Notes: a model not told the origin generated them from the letters alone. Numbered from the stretch's first letter, positions 48,512-60,430 are shown. The stretch: DNA of 64,000 nt from Ureibacillus manganicus DSM 26584 (GCF_000772945.1 NZ_JPVN01000004.1:1-64000), one strand, 5' to 3'. Program-made: numbers and translations.

Positions 48512-48790
48512 TTAAAAAATTTCGATTTCGTTAGAATCAGCAGTTAATTTAACGATCGCTTTACGACGTTTGTTTGTGTAACCACCGAATTTACCTACGC
48601 GTTTGAATTTACCTTTGTAGTTCATGATGTTTACTTTCTCAACTTTTACTCCAAAGATTTCTTCTACAGCGCTTTTTACTTCCGTTTTGTTCGCACGAAC
48701 ATCAACTTCGAAAGTATATTTTTTCTCAGCCATAAGCTCAGAAGAACGCTCAGTAATGACCGGACGTTTTAAAATATCACGTGCTTCCAT
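48512..48790 (-). CDS. rplW: 50S ribosomal protein L23
   Basis: 92 aa. [20 protein letters not shown] and [20 protein letters not shown]. Docking site for trigger factor and SRP at the tunnel exit. Start overlaps the rplD stop by 1 nt. Confidence 0.97.
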   Translation of the reverse strand: MEARDILKRPVITERSSELMAEKKYTFEVDVRANKTEVKSAVEEIFGVKVEKVNIMNYKGKFKRVGKFGGYTNKRRKAIVKLTADSNEIEIF

Positions 48791-49413
48791 TATCCAAGCA
48801 CCTCCTCAACTTTTTCTACTGCAGCTTTTGTGAATACAACTTTTTCGTGACCTACAAGGTCAAGAACGTTGATACCAGAAGCTGTTAAAACAGTTACACC
48901 AGGGATATTACGAGCAGATAATGCTACGTTTTCATCTAATTCAGCAGTAACAAATAATGCTTTTTTAGCAATGTTTAAGTTACCTAAGATTGCTTTGAAG
49001 TCTTTTGTTTTTGGTGCATCTAATTGTAATGCATCAAGAACAAGGAAGTTTTGTTCTACAACTTTAGCTGATAAAGCAGATTTAAGAGCTAAGCGACGAA
49101 CTTTCTTCGGTAATTTGTAAGCATAGCTTCTTGGAGTTGGTCCGAATACGATACCACCACCACGCCATTGTGGAGAGCGGATAGATCCTTGACGAGCACG
49201 ACCAGTTCCTTTTTGGCGCCATGGTTTACGTCCACCACCAGCAACTTCTGAACGGTTTTTCACTTTGTGATTACCTTGACGTAGAGAAGCACGTTGAGCA
49301 ACTACTGCGTCGAATAATACCGCTTCATTTGGCTCGATTCCGAAAATCGCATCGTTTAATTCGATTTCACCAACTGAAGCACCTGTTTGACTAAGTACAG
49401 ATACTTTTGTCAT
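48790..49413 (-). CDS. rplD: 50S ribosomal protein L4
   Basis: 207 aa. Tunnel loop [20 protein letters not shown] and [19 protein letters not shown]. In enterobacteria L4 represses the S10 operon; whether it acts on the structured leader here is unknown. Confidence 0.98.
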   Translation of the reverse strand: MTKVSVLSQTGASVGEIELNDAIFGIEPNEAVLFDAVVAQRASLRQGNHKVKNRSEVAGGGRKPWRQKGTGRARQGSIRSPQWRGGGIVFGPTPRSYAYKLPKKVRRLALKSALSAKVVEQNFLVLDALQLDAPKTKDFKAILGNLNIAKKALFVTAELDENVALSARNIPGVTVLTASGINVLDLVGHEKVVFTKAAVEKVEEVLG

Positions 49414-49439
49414 TCCTGTTTCCTCCTTTCTTCGAGAAA

Positions 49440-50069
49440 TTATTTAGATTTTACAGCTGATTTCACTGTAACTAATGCTTTTTTAGAACCAGGAACATTA
49501 CCTTTAACAAGTAGTAAGTTACGATCTGCATCAACTTTAACAATTTCTAAGTTTTGGATTGTAACTACATTACCACCCATTTGACCAGGTAATTTCTTTT
49601 GTTTGAATACGCGGTTTGGAGCAACCGGACCCATAGAACCAACACGACGGTGGTAACGAGAACCGTGAGACATAGGTCCACGAGATTGTCCGTGGCGTTT
49701 AATTGCGCCTTGGAAACCTTTCCCTTTAGTTACGCCTGTTACGTCTACTACTTCGCCTTCAGCGAAAATTTCTACTTTGACTTCCTGACCAACTTCGTAT
49801 TCTGCAACGTTTACGTTACGGAATTCACGAATGAAGCGCTTAGGAGCAGTATTCGCTTTTGCTACATGACCTTGTTGTGGTTTGTTTGAAAGCTTAACGC
49901 GTTTGTCTTCAAAACCAACTTGGACTGCTTCGTAGCCATCAGTTTCAACAGTTTTCTTTTGAAGCACTACGTTTGGAGCAGCTTCGATAACTGTTACTGG
50001 GATTAAATCTCCGTTTTCTGCGAAAACTTGAGTCATACCAATTTTTCTACCTAAGATTCCTTTAGTCAT
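49440..50069 (-). CDS. rplC: 50S ribosomal protein L3
   Basis: 209 aa. [20 protein letters not shown] and [20 protein letters not shown], then [20 protein letters not shown]. Early assembly protein near the peptidyl-transferase centre. Confidence 0.98.
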   Translation of the reverse strand: MTKGILGRKIGMTQVFAENGDLIPVTVIEAAPNVVLQKKTVETDGYEAVQVGFEDKRVKLSNKPQQGHVAKANTAPKRFIREFRNVNVAEYEVGQEVKVEIFAEGEVVDVTGVTKGKGFQGAIKRHGQSRGPMSHGSRYHRRVGSMGPVAPNRVFKQKKLPGQMGGNVVTIQNLEIVKVDADRNLLLVKGNVPGSKKALVTVKSAVKSK

Positions 50070-50116
50070 TTGTCACACCTCCTGTGATATTTAAAAGTTT
50101 CTATTTGTTTTTACCA

Positions 50117-50548
<432 letters not shown>

Positions 50549-50553
50549 TCAAC

Positions 50554-50582
50554 ATTATACATAATAAAAAAAGAATAAGCAA
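50554..50582 (-). promoter_or_regulatory. S10 operon promoter
   Basis: Minus-strand TTGCTT (50582-50577), 17-bp spacer, consensus -10 TATAAT (50559-50554). Start expected near 50547. The stretch 50583-50735 up to the next terminator is AT-rich with nothing else recognised. Confidence 0.75.
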
Positions 50583-50738
50583 GTGTTTTTTGCTAAAACT
50601 ATTTAATATTGTTATTGCTGGATGTTTGTAGCTGTCTGTATGATTTTTAAGACCTTTTACAGTATATATAAATTACCTACAGTTATCAATTGTTTTAATA
50701 ACATTTTATACTGGTAATTTAATCAATTGGTTCTAAAC

Positions 50739-50770
50739 ATAAAAAGTAGCCTCATTTTAGAAGCTACTCT
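50739..50770 (-). terminator. Terminator of the YuiF-like antiporter gene
   Basis: Stem AGTAGC/GCTACT with a 12-nt loop and minus-strand TTTTTA tail, after the stop at 50793. Confidence 0.7.
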
Positions 50771-50792
50771 TATTTGTTGTCTTGTTCTTTTT

Positions 50793-52109
50793 CTATAATA
50801 TAAACGTAATTGCGATCCATCCAAATAAAACTAATGGGATATTATAGAATATAAATGTTGGTACACATGTGTCCCATATATGATTGTGTTGTCCGTCGGC
50901 ATTTAATCCTGACGTTGGTCCTAATGTTGAGTCCGATGCAGGTGAACCAGCATCACCTAGTGCACCAGCTGTACCTATTAAAGCAATAATAGCTAACGAA
51001 CTTAACCCTAGCTCTAACGATAATGGAACAAAGATTGCTGCGATAATTGGGATTGTTGCAAATGATGATCCAATTCCCATCGTTACAACTAACCCGATAA
51101 TTAACATCAGCAATACCGCCAAACTAACATTACCATTTAACATATCCAAAGTGTCTTCCACTAGTAATTCCACATGCCCGGTTGCATTTATCACGGCAGA
51201 AAACCCATTAGCTGATATAATTACAAATCCGATAAAGGCCATCATACGTAAACCATCGGATAAAATCGCATCTGCTGCTGTCCACTTTAATGCACCTGTA
51301 ATATACAATACAAGAATTCCAGCAAGTGCAGCCATAATCATCGAATCTGTATTAACTTGTACTATTACCGCAATAAGTAATGACAAAACGGTAAACAAAA
51401 TATTTCTCTTATTAATAGTAACTTCTAACTTTTTCTCTATTATATCTATGTCTTTATATTGCCGAGGTTTACGGAAGTAGAAGAATGCACAAATCAGTCC
51501 TACAACCATCCCTAATACCGGTATAGCCATTGCTTTTGATATTTGTCCAATTTCTATCGGTAACCCTGCAAGGCCCATTTGTGTCGCAATTATATCTTGA
51601 TATATAAAACCAAACCCATATGGTAGAAAGATATAAGGTGTAATTAATCCGAATGTTAAAATACATGCGATTAATCGACGATCCACTTCCAACATATTTA
51701 ATATCTTTAAAATTGGTGGTATTAACAGCGGAATAAAGGCGATATGTATTGGTATTAGGTTTTGTGAAAAAATCGCCATCATAAGTAAAAACAGAAAGAC
51801 TAATGCTTTTACTAAACCTTTCTTTTGCGAACGACCATTTCCGTTTACAATCTTTAATATTCTATCTATTAGTAATTCCGTTATACCGGTTTTAGATATA
51901 GCTATAGCAAACCCACCAAGTAGACCATAGCTTAAAGCGACTTGCGCTCCCCCACCTAAGCCATTATGAAAAGCATCTATAGTATCCATTAATGTCATGC
52001 CGCCGGATAACCCACCTACAACAGCCCCAATTACTAAAGATAGGACAACATTGACACGTAATAAGCTTAAGACTAACATAACGAAAACTGCTATTAAAAC
52101 TGCATTCAT
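50793..52109 (-). CDS. Na+/H+ antiporter family protein (YuiF-like)
   Basis: 438 aa with about eleven hydrophobic segments. Conserved GLGGGAQVALSYGLLGGFAIAISKTG (about 51-76) and IGSSFATIPIIAAIFVPL, GDAGSPASDSTLGPTSGLNADGQHNH (about 385-410) are typical of the NhaC-related YuiF/YhaU-type Na_H_antiport family. Substrate could be Na+/H+ or an amino acid. Single gene inserted between the Bce module and rpsJ. The nearest proven gene in the usual Bacillus order here would be ybaC or rpsJ, so its presence is an insertion. Confidence 0.75.
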   Translation of the reverse strand: MNAVLIAVFVMLVLSLLRVNVVLSLVIGAVVGGLSGGMTLMDTIDAFHNGLGGGAQVALSYGLLGGFAIAISKTGITELLIDRILKIVNGNGRSQKKGLVKALVFLFLLMMAIFSQNLIPIHIAFIPLLIPPILKILNMLEVDRRLIACILTFGLITPYIFLPYGFGFIYQDIIATQMGLAGLPIEIGQISKAMAIPVLGMVVGLICAFFYFRKPRQYKDIDIIEKKLEVTINKRNILFTVLSLLIAVIVQVNTDSMIMAALAGILVLYITGALKWTAADAILSDGLRMMAFIGFVIISANGFSAVINATGHVELLVEDTLDMLNGNVSLAVLLMLIIGLVVTMGIGSSFATIPIIAAIFVPLSLELGLSSLAIIALIGTAGALGDAGSPASDSTLGPTSGLNADGQHNHIWDTCVPTFIFYNIPLVLFGWIAITFIL

Positions 52110-52189
52110 GATTAAACCCCATACTTTCTAATACTAATATACTAACGTGTTAAAGTGTATTCGCATCTAGTATAAATGTCAATGCAAAT

Positions 52190-52231
52190 AAAAATCGTTA
52201 TAATTTTCCCTAAATTCGAGAAATTATAACG
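52190..52231 (-). terminator. bceB-like gene terminator
   Basis: Perfect 11-bp stem CGTTATAATTT/AAATTATAACG followed on the minus strand by ATTTTTATTTG. Confidence 0.8.
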
Positions 52232-52244
52232 ACTTTCTTCTATC

Positions 52245-54221
52245 TTATAGTGAATTCCTAACTACCTTTTTATAATATTGAATCGAGAGCACAGCAAATA
52301 CTGCATACATCAAAATGTAGAGACTCATTATTATCAATAAAGGGGCCTCAAATTCTGTACCAAATAAAAACCACCCTGATTTCACCGCAAAGTAACTATG
52401 GAATAATCCAATAAGTAACGGGACACAAAAACTAAACAGTTGTTTTGCATATATACCTTTCAAAAGGTGTGATGTAGAGAAACCAATTTTTCTTAATGTT
52501 GTATAAGACTCTTTTTCATCCTCAGCTTCTGCCATTTGTTTAAAGTATAAAATACTTCCTGTAGTTAATAAGAACGCTAAACCTAAGAAGGCTGTTACGA
52601 AAATGGTCATCCCAAAGGTTGCTATGTTTTGTTTACGTAGTTCTTCATAAGATGATGGAGTGTGTATAAAAGGATGACCTTCTACTATCTCAAGTTCAAT
52701 TCCTCGTACTTCTGCTAAACTTTTATAAATGGCCTCTGCCTTTTCAATATCATCTTTATCAGTTAAATTTATTCCTATTTGAGTTCTAACTAATCCACTT
52801 TCAGCAATATCTTCGAACAATTCGTCCGTTACAACTAGAACTGGCCCTCCCATATTTACCGCACTATATAATAAGAAATCTTTTCGTATATCAGTAACAA
52901 ATAAAGACACTTCTAAGTCATCTGTTTTTGCTACTAAGTTCTTCTCTTTCTGAAGTGGCATAATTTCAGACAGTATATTCACATAACTAGTCAATATCGC
53001 TTCACCTTCATTAATATCAACGTTTGGTACCCTCTTATTGAAATCATTTATAGATATAACGCTAGTTTCCATTTCATTAGTGAATAAAGGACTATCCTTT
53101 AAATTATCACTGATCAATTCCTCAATATTTAGTTCTACTTCAGACATCTGGTAGAATTCTTTTTCAAACTCAATTCCTCCATCTGTCAGTAAATCAAGAA
53201 ATTCAATACCTTGATCGTCAATAATCATATAATCGTACGGTGAAGACTGTCTTGCATTATTTTCCGATGAATAATATGAAATGTACGAGAGACTTGTAAT
53301 CCCTATCGCTAATGCCGTTAATGTTGTAATTAATGTTAACGATTTTGCGTTAGATTTCATTCTGTGCATTATTGGCGAAACAGCCAATACATCGACTACA
53401 TTTAAATGGCCTTTCTTTCTAATTCGTAACAGATTCATTAAGAACGCTACAGAGTAACGGAAAAATAAAAATGTACCAAAAATTGTTGATACTAAAATTA
53501 TTAACATATTTAAAAAGAGATTACTCGCTGCATTTGCATCTGCAATATTAAACAATTGTGTTGATTTATAATAACCGTAAATGATTAGTGCAATGCCTAT
53601 AATCCCCATAATCATTTGGAATAAACCAAATGGCTTAATACGCTCGTCTGCTTTTTTTGACGCATTAAAAAGTGATAATAGCGATACTCTTTGAATTATC
53701 CATATCATTTGAAGAAGAATTACAACTAAAAGAATAGTAAATACAAATATTGATTGTCTTAATGCTTCAAATGAAAATGTTAGATCTACAACTGCCTCTA
53801 GTTCTACTAATCTTAGAAGAATCATCGCAAAAACCCTTGAGCTTAAATAGCCAAATAACATCCCTACACCAACAGCAAGGATAAATAATATGATATTTTC
53901 TAAAGCAATTAGCCTTACTACTAACCCCTTCGTCATCCCGATTAGTTGATATAAACCGATTTCTTTACTTCGTCTTTTCATGAAAAGATGATTTGCATAT
54001 AAGACAAAAAACGTCACTATAAAATAAAGTATATAACTTGCAACTTCAAATCCAGTACTTGCAGTTCCGCTTGATTTTAATGTTTCAATAACGGATGGAT
54101 TAGTGTATAACGTTGTAAAAGAAAAACATAGTGTAACACTAAAAATAAGAGCGAAGAAATAGAGATAATAATGCTTTAAATTTTTCCTCATACTTCGGAG
54201 TACTAACTTACTAAGCGTCAT
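52245..54221 (-). CDS. Bce-type ABC transporter permease (antimicrobial peptide resistance)
   Basis: About 658 aa. FtsX/MacB-like domains with ten transmembrane helices and a large extracellular domain (about 320-520) between helices 7 and 8, the sensor/substrate domain unique to BceB-type permeases. N-terminal [20 protein letters not shown] is typical. ATG 54221 overlaps the end of the ATPase gene by 11 nt. Such permeases both remove cell-wall-active peptides (bacitracin, lantibiotics) and signal to their kinase. Exact peptide cannot be read. Related paralogues: BceB, PsdB, YxdM. Confidence 0.85.
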   Translation of the reverse strand: MTLSKLVLRSMRKNLKHYYLYFFALIFSVTLCFSFTTLYTNPSVIETLKSSGTASTGFEVASYILYFIVTFFVLYANHLFMKRRSKEIGLYQLIGMTKGLVVRLIALENIILFILAVGVGMLFGYLSSRVFAMILLRLVELEAVVDLTFSFEALRQSIFVFTILLVVILLQMIWIIQRVSLLSLFNASKKADERIKPFGLFQMIMGIIGIALIIYGYYKSTQLFNIADANAASNLFLNMLIILVSTIFGTFLFFRYSVAFLMNLLRIRKKGHLNVVDVLAVSPIMHRMKSNAKSLTLITTLTALAIGITSLSYISYYSSENNARQSSPYDYMIIDDQGIEFLDLLTDGGIEFEKEFYQMSEVELNIEELISDNLKDSPLFTNEMETSVISINDFNKRVPNVDINEGEAILTSYVNILSEIMPLQKEKNLVAKTDDLEVSLFVTDIRKDFLLYSAVNMGGPVLVVTDELFEDIAESGLVRTQIGINLTDKDDIEKAEAIYKSLAEVRGIELEIVEGHPFIHTPSSYEELRKQNIATFGMTIFVTAFLGLAFLLTTGSILYFKQMAEAEDEKESYTTLRKIGFSTSHLLKGIYAKQLFSFCVPLLIGLFHSYFAVKSGWFLFGTEFEAPLLIIMSLYILMYAVFAVLSIQYYKKVVRNSL

Positions 54222-54972
54222 ATCCGTCACCACCCAGCACACTTTGGGTATTTAATATTTGTTGGAAAAACTGATTTCGTGATTTGTCCCCTCGGTATAA
54301 CTCTGTATATATTTGTCCGTCTTTTAAAAATAGCACTCTGGAACAGAAACTTGCTGCCACTGAATCATGCGTTACCATCATGATAGTTACAGACTTTTGT
54401 TGATTTATTTTTTCTAAATTAGTAAGTAATGCAGTTGCTGACTTTGAATCTAGGGCCCCAGTTGGCTCATCTGCAAACACTAATGTTGGATTTGCGATTA
54501 AAGCTCGTGCCGCAGAAGTACGTTGCTTTTGACCACCTGATATTTCACTTGGATATTTGTTTAATATATCGGTAATCCCTAATAAGCCTACCAGTTCTTT
54601 CAAACGATTTTCAGCAGCAACTTTAGGTAGTTTACTGATAGAGAGTGGTAGTAGAATGTTTTCTTTAACAGTTAAAGTATCAAGCAAGTTGTAATCTTGG
54701 AAGATGAAACCTAGTTGTTCACGTCTAAAGTTGGCTAACGCTTTTTCTTTCATTCCTCTTAAATTTTGCCCGTTAATTTCTACAATACCCTCTGTTGGAA
54801 AGTCAATAGAGCATAATACGTTTAGCAACGTTGTCTTCCCGGATCCAGAAGGTCCCATGATTCCTACAAATTCTCCTTCATTTACTTCTAAATCTATTCC
54901 TTTTAACACTTCATGTGCGTTTGACTTTTTCCCATATGTTTTCCTTACTTTTCTTCCTATTAATACAGCCAT
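54211..54972 (-). CDS. Bce-type ABC transporter ATPase
   Basis: 253 aa. Walker [10 protein letters not shown] (about 39-47), Q-loop [12 protein letters not shown], signature ISGGQKQR and Walker [13 protein letters not shown]. MacB/LolD-type ATPase partner of the downstream permease. ATG preceded by AGAGGAG. Transcribed separately from the upstream kinase gene, with a terminator/operator between them, the standard Bce arrangement. Confidence 0.88.
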   Translation of the reverse strand: MAVLIGRKVRKTYGKKSNAHEVLKGIDLEVNEGEFVGIMGPSGSGKTTLLNVLCSIDFPTEGIVEINGQNLRGMKEKALANFRREQLGFIFQDYNLLDTLTVKENILLPLSISKLPKVAAENRLKELVGLLGITDILNKYPSEISGGQKQRTSAARALIANPTLVFADEPTGALDSKSATALLTNLEKINQQKSVTIMMVTHDSVAASFCSRVLFLKDGQIYTELYRGDKSRNQFFQQILNTQSVLGGDGYDA

Positions 54973-55017
54973 GTAATATGCTCCTCTCTATTAACTATTT
55001 TCATTTTATCGTTAACA

Positions 55018-55047
55018 ATTAATTTCTTCCCTTGTTTTAGATGACAA
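55018..55047 (-). promoter_or_regulatory. Candidate promoter of the Bce-type transporter operon
   Basis: Minus-strand TTGTCA (55047-55042), 18-bp spacer, ATTAAT (55023-55018). The response-regulator-type palindrome is about 15 bp upstream of the -35, a suitable place for activation. The boxes are weak, as in activated promoters. Confidence 0.4.
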
Positions 55048-55082
55048 AATAAAACGGTAGGTGACAATTTTGTCATCTACCG
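55046..55082 (-). terminator. bceRS terminator overlapping a BceR-type palindrome
   Basis: Stem CGGTAG-A-TGACAA with AA loop and complement, then TTTTATTTT on the minus strand, starting inside the kinase stop codon. The core TGACA-AAAT-TGTCA (55062-55075) fits the TNACA-N4-TGTNA pattern bound by BceR-like regulators, so the same DNA may be both terminator and operator. Confidence 0.75.
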
Positions 55083-56089
55083 AGAATGTGTTGATATTCA
55101 TTTTGATTTGGGAATTGTAATGTAACAATCGTACCTACATTTTCCTTTGAATTAACAAAGATTGTTATTCCTAATTTTTCTGCTGCATTATTTGCTAAGT
55201 ACAGTCCCATACCGGTAGATTGAAATGATTCTCTTCCTACTGTACCAGTAAAAGATTTTTGAAAGATTCGTGGTAAATCTTCGTCCGGTATTCCAATACC
55301 TTGATCTTTAATATGAAGCAATAAGTGACCCTTAGCATCCATCTCAGTATATAGATTGATATCTGTATTTTCATAACTGTATTTTATTGCATTTGATAAT
55401 ATTTGCCTAACGATAAAGGAAAGCCACTTTTTATCTGTTATTACGCAACAATCTAGACCATCAATCTGAAACCCTAAGCCTTTTTCCATACACCACGACT
55501 GAAAATCTTTTATTTCCTTATGGACGATTGGTTTTAAAGTAACTGTTTCAAATCTGTTATCTTTTTCAATAGTATCTAATCTAGTGTTATGGAGCTGTTG
55601 ATCGAGTAGATAATTTATACGTACCCATTCCTTATCAACTTTTTGCTTAATTCTATAATCATCAACTTGTTCAATCATTAGCTTCATTGCAGTAAGTGGT
55701 GTCTTCATTTCATGAATCCAAGCAAGAACATCTTCTGTATCCTCTTGCGTTCTTACTTTCATTGAATTTAATCTAAGATCCTTTGCTTGCAGGATTGTTA
55801 CGATATGTTCTAAATACTTCCTTTGATATGGTGATAATAGTTCACCATTTATTTCGGGAATATTATTATTTTCAAATATATTTCCTAGGAAATTTTTTAA
55901 TTGTGTTGTTTCTTTAAAATAGCGCCAAATCAAAAACATTACGAACAAGATGATTATTATTAAATTAAAGTATCCAACTGATATCCCAGCTAAACCTATA
56001 TCAAGATAGAATAATCCATTGATGACGACAAGTAAGGATAAAAAGAATACAATCCATGCGCATCGTTCCCTGAGAAATAATAAGATCAT
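55073..56089 (-). CDS. Bce-type intramembrane-sensing histidine kinase
   Basis: 338 aa. Two N-terminal helices (about 10-28 and 36-54) separated by a very short loop, hence no extracellular sensor. DHp region AWIHEMKTPLTAMKLMIEQ (phospho-His about 131), ATP-binding N-box QILSNAIKYSYEN and G-boxes DQGIGIPDEDLPRIF and GMGLYLA. Such kinases detect drug through the transporter rather than directly. Lies 3 nt after the regulator gene; its stop is inside the terminator stem. Confidence 0.88.
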   Translation of the reverse strand: MILLFLRERCAWIVFFLSLLVVINGLFYLDIGLAGISVGYFNLIIIILFVMFLIWRYFKETTQLKNFLGNIFENNNIPEINGELLSPYQRKYLEHIVTILQAKDLRLNSMKVRTQEDTEDVLAWIHEMKTPLTAMKLMIEQVDDYRIKQKVDKEWVRINYLLDQQLHNTRLDTIEKDNRFETVTLKPIVHKEIKDFQSWCMEKGLGFQIDGLDCCVITDKKWLSFIVRQILSNAIKYSYENTDINLYTEMDAKGHLLLHIKDQGIGIPDEDLPRIFQKSFTGTVGRESFQSTGMGLYLANNAAEKLGITIFVNSKENVGTIVTLQFPNQNEYQHILGR

Positions 56090-56092
56090 ATG

Positions 56093-56782
56093 TCACCTCT
56101 TTTGTGTTACTGCCATATATCCTAGTCCTTTTTTAGTTACGATGACATCAATAAGCCCAATCTCTTCAAGTTTAATCCTTAATCGATTCACATTCACTGA
56201 TAATGTATTGTCATTAACAAATCGTTCATCATCCCACAACTTCCTCATTAACTCATCCCTTGACACTATATGGTCCACTTGCTGGACAAGTACACGTAAT
56301 ATAAAAAGTTCATTTTTAGTTAGCTCAATTGATTGGTTGTGATGATTAATTGTTCCTTTTGCGTAATCAATGATAGCATTATTCCATCGAGCAATATCTG
56401 TTTGTTCATCTGAATAGTCATATGTACGACGAAGTAATGCCTGCACCTTTGCTAGAAGAACTTCCATATGAAATGGTTTTTGAACAAAATCATCTGCACC
56501 TAATTGCATTGCCATTACCATATCCATTGGATGATCACGAGATGATAAGAAGATAATAGGAACTTTTGAAAAAGCTCTAATTTCTCGACACCAATGGAAT
56601 CCATCAAATGCAGGAAGCTGAATATCAATAATGACTAAATGAGGTTTTTCCTCTAAAAAATAATCCATCACTTTTTGAAAATCTATTGGACCTACAACTT
56701 CAAAAGTCCATTGTTGAAATCTGTCTTGTATTGTTTCAAAAATTGATGGATCATCTTCAATAAGTAAAATTTTAAAATCCAC
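56093..56782 (-). CDS. Bce-type response regulator (OmpR family)
   Basis: 229 aa. Receiver domain with acidic pair EDD (about 9-11), phospho-Asp in VIIDIQLPAFDG (about 53) and conserved Lys in DDFVQKPFH. C-terminal winged helix with LTKNELFILRVL and NTLSVNVNRLRIKLEEIG. It likely activates the ABC transporter genes through the TGACA-N4-TGTCA site. A TTACATTGTAA palindrome (56804-56814) lies in its own promoter region and could indicate autoregulation. Confidence 0.88.
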   Translation of the reverse strand: MDFKILLIEDDPSIFETIQDRFQQWTFEVVGPIDFQKVMDYFLEEKPHLVIIDIQLPAFDGFHWCREIRAFSKVPIIFLSSRDHPMDMVMAMQLGADDFVQKPFHMEVLLAKVQALLRRTYDYSDEQTDIARWNNAIIDYAKGTINHHNQSIELTKNELFILRVLVQQVDHIVSRDELMRKLWDDERFVNDNTLSVNVNRLRIKLEEIGLIDVIVTKKGLGYMAVTQKR

Positions 56783-56861
56783 AGATTTTCACCTCTCATT
56801 AGTTTACATTGTAACATGTATTTCCAATAGATAATGTAAAGAAGAATAGTAAAAAATCTTA

Positions 56862-56905
56862 AAATAAAAAAACCAACTCTAAGGCGTCCCTTAAAGTTGG
56901 TTTTA
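56862..56905 (-). terminator. tuf terminator
   Basis: 10-bp stem AAAACCAACT/AGTTGGTTTT with a 16-nt loop, then minus-strand T7. Confidence 0.9.
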
Positions 56906-56922
56906 AAGCTAATAAAAGCTAA

Positions 56923-58110
56923 TTATTTTTGGATAGTAGCTACTACACCAGCGCCTACAGTACGTCCACCCTCACGGATAGAGAATTTAGTACCTTCTTC
57001 AAGAGCGATTGGAGAGATTAGTTCTACAGTCATTTCGATGTTGTCACCAGGCATAACCATTTCTACGCCTTCTGGTAAGTTGATAACACCAGTTACGTCA
57101 GTTGTACGGAAGTAGAACTGAGGACGGTAGTTAGAGAAGAATGGAGTATGACGTCCACCTTCTTCTTTTGATAAAACGTAAACTTCAGCTTTGAAGTTTG
57201 TATGTGGAGTGATTGAACCTGGTTTAGCTAATACTTGTCCACGTTGGATTTCTTCACGAGCAACACCACGTAATAATGCACCGATGTTGTCTCCAGCTTC
57301 AGCATAGTCTAATAATTTACGGAACATTTCTACACCAGTTACAGTTGTAGATTTAGCTTCTTCAGCAAGACCGATAATTTCTACTACGTCTCCAACTTTA
57401 ACTTGACCGCGTTCAACACGACCAGTTGCAACTGTTCCACGACCAGTAATAGAGAATACGTCCTCAACTGGCATCATGAATGGTTTGTCAGTTTGACGTT
57501 CTGGAGTTGGGATATAGCTATCAACAGCATCCATTAACTCAACGATTTTTTCTTCCCATTCTGGTTCACCTTCAAGAGCTTTAAGAGCTGAACCTTTAAT
57601 TACAGGAATGTCATCACCAGGGAAGTTGTATTCAGAAAGTAGGTCACGGATTTCCATCTCTACTAATTCTAATAATTCTTCGTCATCAACCATATCACAT
57701 TTGTTCATGAATACTACTAAGTAAGGAACACCTACTTGACGAGAAAGTAAGATGTGCTCACGAGTTTGTGGCATTGGGCCGTCAGCAGCAGAAACTACTA
57801 AGATACCGCCGTCCATTTGTGCAGCACCAGTGATCATGTTTTTAACATAGTCAGCATGTCCTGGGCAGTCAACGTGTGCATAGTGACGAGTTTCAGTTTC
57901 ATACTCTACGTGAGAAGTATTGATTGTGATACCACGTTCTTTTTCTTCTGGAGCGTTATCGATATCTGCATAAGATTTTGCAGTACCACCCATTTTTTTA
58001 GAAAGAACTGTAGCGATTGCAGCAGTTAAAGTAGTTTTACCATGGTCAACGTGTCCGATTGTACCAACGTTAGCATGCGTTTTCGAACGGTCAAATTTTT
58101 CTTTAGCCAT
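56923..58110 (-). CDS. tuf: Elongation factor Tu
   Basis: 395 aa GTPase. G1 GHVDHGKTT (about 19-27), switch regions [29 protein letters not shown] and [15 protein letters not shown], domain 2/3 [17 protein letters not shown]. Delivers aminoacyl-tRNA. Last gene of the str operon, 135 nt after fusA; a TGTTTGG...CCAAACA hairpin (58160-58192) lies in this gap. Confidence 0.98.
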   Translation of the reverse strand: MAKEKFDRSKTHANVGTIGHVDHGKTTLTAAIATVLSKKMGGTAKSYADIDNAPEEKERGITINTSHVEYETETRHYAHVDCPGHADYVKNMITGAAQMDGGILVVSAADGPMPQTREHILLSRQVGVPYLVVFMNKCDMVDDEELLELVEMEIRDLLSEYNFPGDDIPVIKGSALKALEGEPEWEEKIVELMDAVDSYIPTPERQTDKPFMMPVEDVFSITGRGTVATGRVERGQVKVGDVVEIIGLAEEAKSTTVTGVEMFRKLLDYAEAGDNIGALLRGVAREEIQRGQVLAKPGSITPHTNFKAEVYVLSKEEGGRHTPFFSNYRPQFYFRTTDVTGVINLPEGVEMVMPGDNIEMTVELISPIALEEGTKFSIREGGRTVGAGVVATIQK

Positions 58111-58159
58111 TAGAGAAAGCCTCCTATAATCTGTTTTATTGTTTTTTTATATGTTACAA

Positions 58160-58192
58160 CTGTTTGGCAAGAATGTCATTCTCACCAAACAA
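58160..58192. repeat. Two-tier inverted repeat between fusA and tuf
   Basis: Outer arms TGTTTGG/CCAAACA and inner GAATG/CATTC. No T-tract follows directly, so it may be a processing or stability element rather than a terminator. Confidence 0.5.
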
Positions 58193-58245
58193 TCATAGCT
58201 TACAAATTATTTATACTTGATACAAGGTGAAATTTCAAATATTAA

Positions 58246-60321
58246 TTATTCACCTTTATTTTTTTTGATAATTTCTTCAGCAATTGATTTAGGTACATCT
58301 TCATAGTGATCGAACACCATTGAGAATACACCACGACCTTGAGTTGCTGAACGTAATGTAGTAGCATATCCGAACATTTCAGCAAGTGGTACCATAGCGC
58401 GAACTACTTGTGCATTACCACGAGCTTCCATACCTTCTACACGACCGCGGCGAGAAGTGATGTTACCCATGATATCACCAAGATATTCTTCAGGAACTAC
58501 AACTTCTACTTTCATGATTGGCTCTAAAAGAACCGGACTACATTTTGATGCAGCAGCTTTAAGTGCCATAGAAGCAGCAATTTTAAATGCCATTTCGTTC
58601 GAGTCAACATCATGGTAAGAACCATCATATAATTTCGCTTTAATATCGATTAATGGATAACCAGCGATTACACCGCGGTCAAGTGAGTCACGAAGACCCG
58701 CTTCAACTGCAGGAATGTATTCACGAGGAACAACCCCACCGACTACTGCGTTTTCGAACTCAAATCCTTTACCTTCTTCGTTTGGAGAGAACTCAATCCA
58801 AACGTCACCATATTGACCACGTCCACCAGATTGACGAGTAAATTTACCTTGAACTGCCGCAGAACCACGGAAAGTTTCACGGTAAGAAACTTGAGGAGCA
58901 CCTACGTTACATTCAACTTTAAATTCACGTTTCATACGATCAACTAAGATATCAAGGTGCAATTCACCCATACCAGAGATGATTGTTTGACCAGTTTCTT
59001 GGTCTGTGTGTGCACGGAAAGTTGGATCTTCTTCTTGAAGTTTTTGTAAAGCTTGACCCATTTTATCTTGGTCAGCTTTCGATTTCGGTTCAACTGATAA
59101 AGAGATAACTGGTTCTGGGAAATCCATTGATTCTAAAATCACATGGTGTTTCTCATCACAAAGTGTGTCACCAGTTGTAGTATCTTTAAGACCTACAGCA
59201 GCAGCGATATCTCCAGCGAATACTTTTGAAATTTCTTCACGAGAGTTAGCGTGCATTTGAAGGATTCGACCTACACGTTCACGTTTACCTTTTGTTGAGT
59301 TTTGTACGTATGAACCTGATTCTAAAATACCAGAGTATACACGGAAGAATGTTAATTTACCAACATAAGGGTCAGTCATAACTTTGAAAGCAAGTGCTGC
59401 AAATGGTTCTTCATCGTTTGCATGCTTTTCAACTTCTTCACCATCATCATCAATACCTTTAATTGCTTCTACGTCAGTTGGAGCTGGTAGATAGTCAACT
59501 ACAGCATCAAGCATTAATTGTACACCTTTGTTTTTGAATGAAGTTCCACAAACAACAGGATAGAATTGAACTGAAAGAGTTGCTTTACGGATACCCGCTT
59601 TTAACTCTTCTAGAGTAATTTCTTCACCTGCGAAGTATTTCTCCATTAGTTCTTCATCTAGTTCTGCAACAGCTTCAATCAATTTTTCACGATATTCTTC
59701 AGCTTGTGCTTTATATTCTTCTGGAATATCACCAACCGTGATATCAGTACCAAGGTCGTTACCATAAGTAGTAGCTTTCATTTCAACTAAATCGATGATT
59801 CCTGAGAATTGATCTTCTGCACCGATTGGTAATTGAATTGGGTGAGCATTTGCTTGTAAACGATCATGTAGTGTTCCTACTGAATATAGGAAGTCTGCAC
59901 CGATTTTATCCATTTTATTTACATATACAATACGTGGTACTCCATAAGTTGTCGCTTGACGCCATACAGTTTCTGTTTGAGGCTCAACACCTGATTGAGC
60001 ATCAAGTACTGTTACTGCACCATCAAGTACACGTAAAGAACGCTCAACTTCAACAGTGAAGTCTACGTGTCCTGGTGTATCAATGATGTTAACACGGTGT
60101 CCTTTCCATTGAGCTGTTGTCGCAGCAGAAGTGATTGTAATACCACGTTCTTGCTCTTGCTCCATCCAGTCCATTTGAGAGGCACCTTCGTGAGTTTCGC
60201 CGATTTTATGGATTTTACCTGTGTAATAAAGGATACGCTCAGTTGTTGTTGTTTTACCAGCATCAATATGGGCCATAATTCCAATATTACGTGTATTCTC
60301 TAGTGAAAATTCGCGTTTCAT
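58246..60321 (-). CDS. fusA: Elongation factor G
   Basis: 691 aa. [20 protein letters not shown] start with P-loop [43 protein letters not shown], and domain [22 protein letters not shown]. Drives translocation and, with RRF, ribosome recycling. ATG 60321 is set by GGAAGGAG 10 nt upstream; the extra frame to 60342 is not conserved. Confidence 0.98.
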   Translation of the reverse strand: MKREFSLENTRNIGIMAHIDAGKTTTTERILYYTGKIHKIGETHEGASQMDWMEQEQERGITITSAATTAQWKGHRVNIIDTPGHVDFTVEVERSLRVLDGAVTVLDAQSGVEPQTETVWRQATTYGVPRIVYVNKMDKIGADFLYSVGTLHDRLQANAHPIQLPIGAEDQFSGIIDLVEMKATTYGNDLGTDITVGDIPEEYKAQAEEYREKLIEAVAELDEELMEKYFAGEEITLEELKAGIRKATLSVQFYPVVCGTSFKNKGVQLMLDAVVDYLPAPTDVEAIKGIDDDGEEVEKHANDEEPFAALAFKVMTDPYVGKLTFFRVYSGILESGSYVQNSTKGKRERVGRILQMHANSREEISKVFAGDIAAAVGLKDTTTGDTLCDEKHHVILESMDFPEPVISLSVEPKSKADQDKMGQALQKLQEEDPTFRAHTDQETGQTIISGMGELHLDILVDRMKREFKVECNVGAPQVSYRETFRGSAAVQGKFTRQSGGRGQYGDVWIEFSPNEEGKGFEFENAVVGGVVPREYIPAVEAGLRDSLDRGVIAGYPLIDIKAKLYDGSYHDVDSNEMAFKIAASMALKAAASKCSPVLLEPIMKVEVVVPEEYLGDIMGNITSRRGRVEGMEARGNAQVVRAMVPLAEMFGYATTLRSATQGRGVFSMVFDHYEDVPKSIAEEIIKKNKGE

Positions 60322-60430
60322 AGGAAAATTTTCTCCTTCCAATTTGGTTTAGACTATATTGTAAATATGCCTAAGCATATTTTATCCAATATTTCAAAAG
60401 AATGATTACTCGAGTTGCATTCTTTACGAA

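Noticed and set aside
54990-55018. TTGTTA-17-GTTAAT as a promoter for the Bce-type ATPase gene
   Set aside because: The start site would fall inside the Shine-Dalgarno sequence; the pair at 55018-55047 is more workable.
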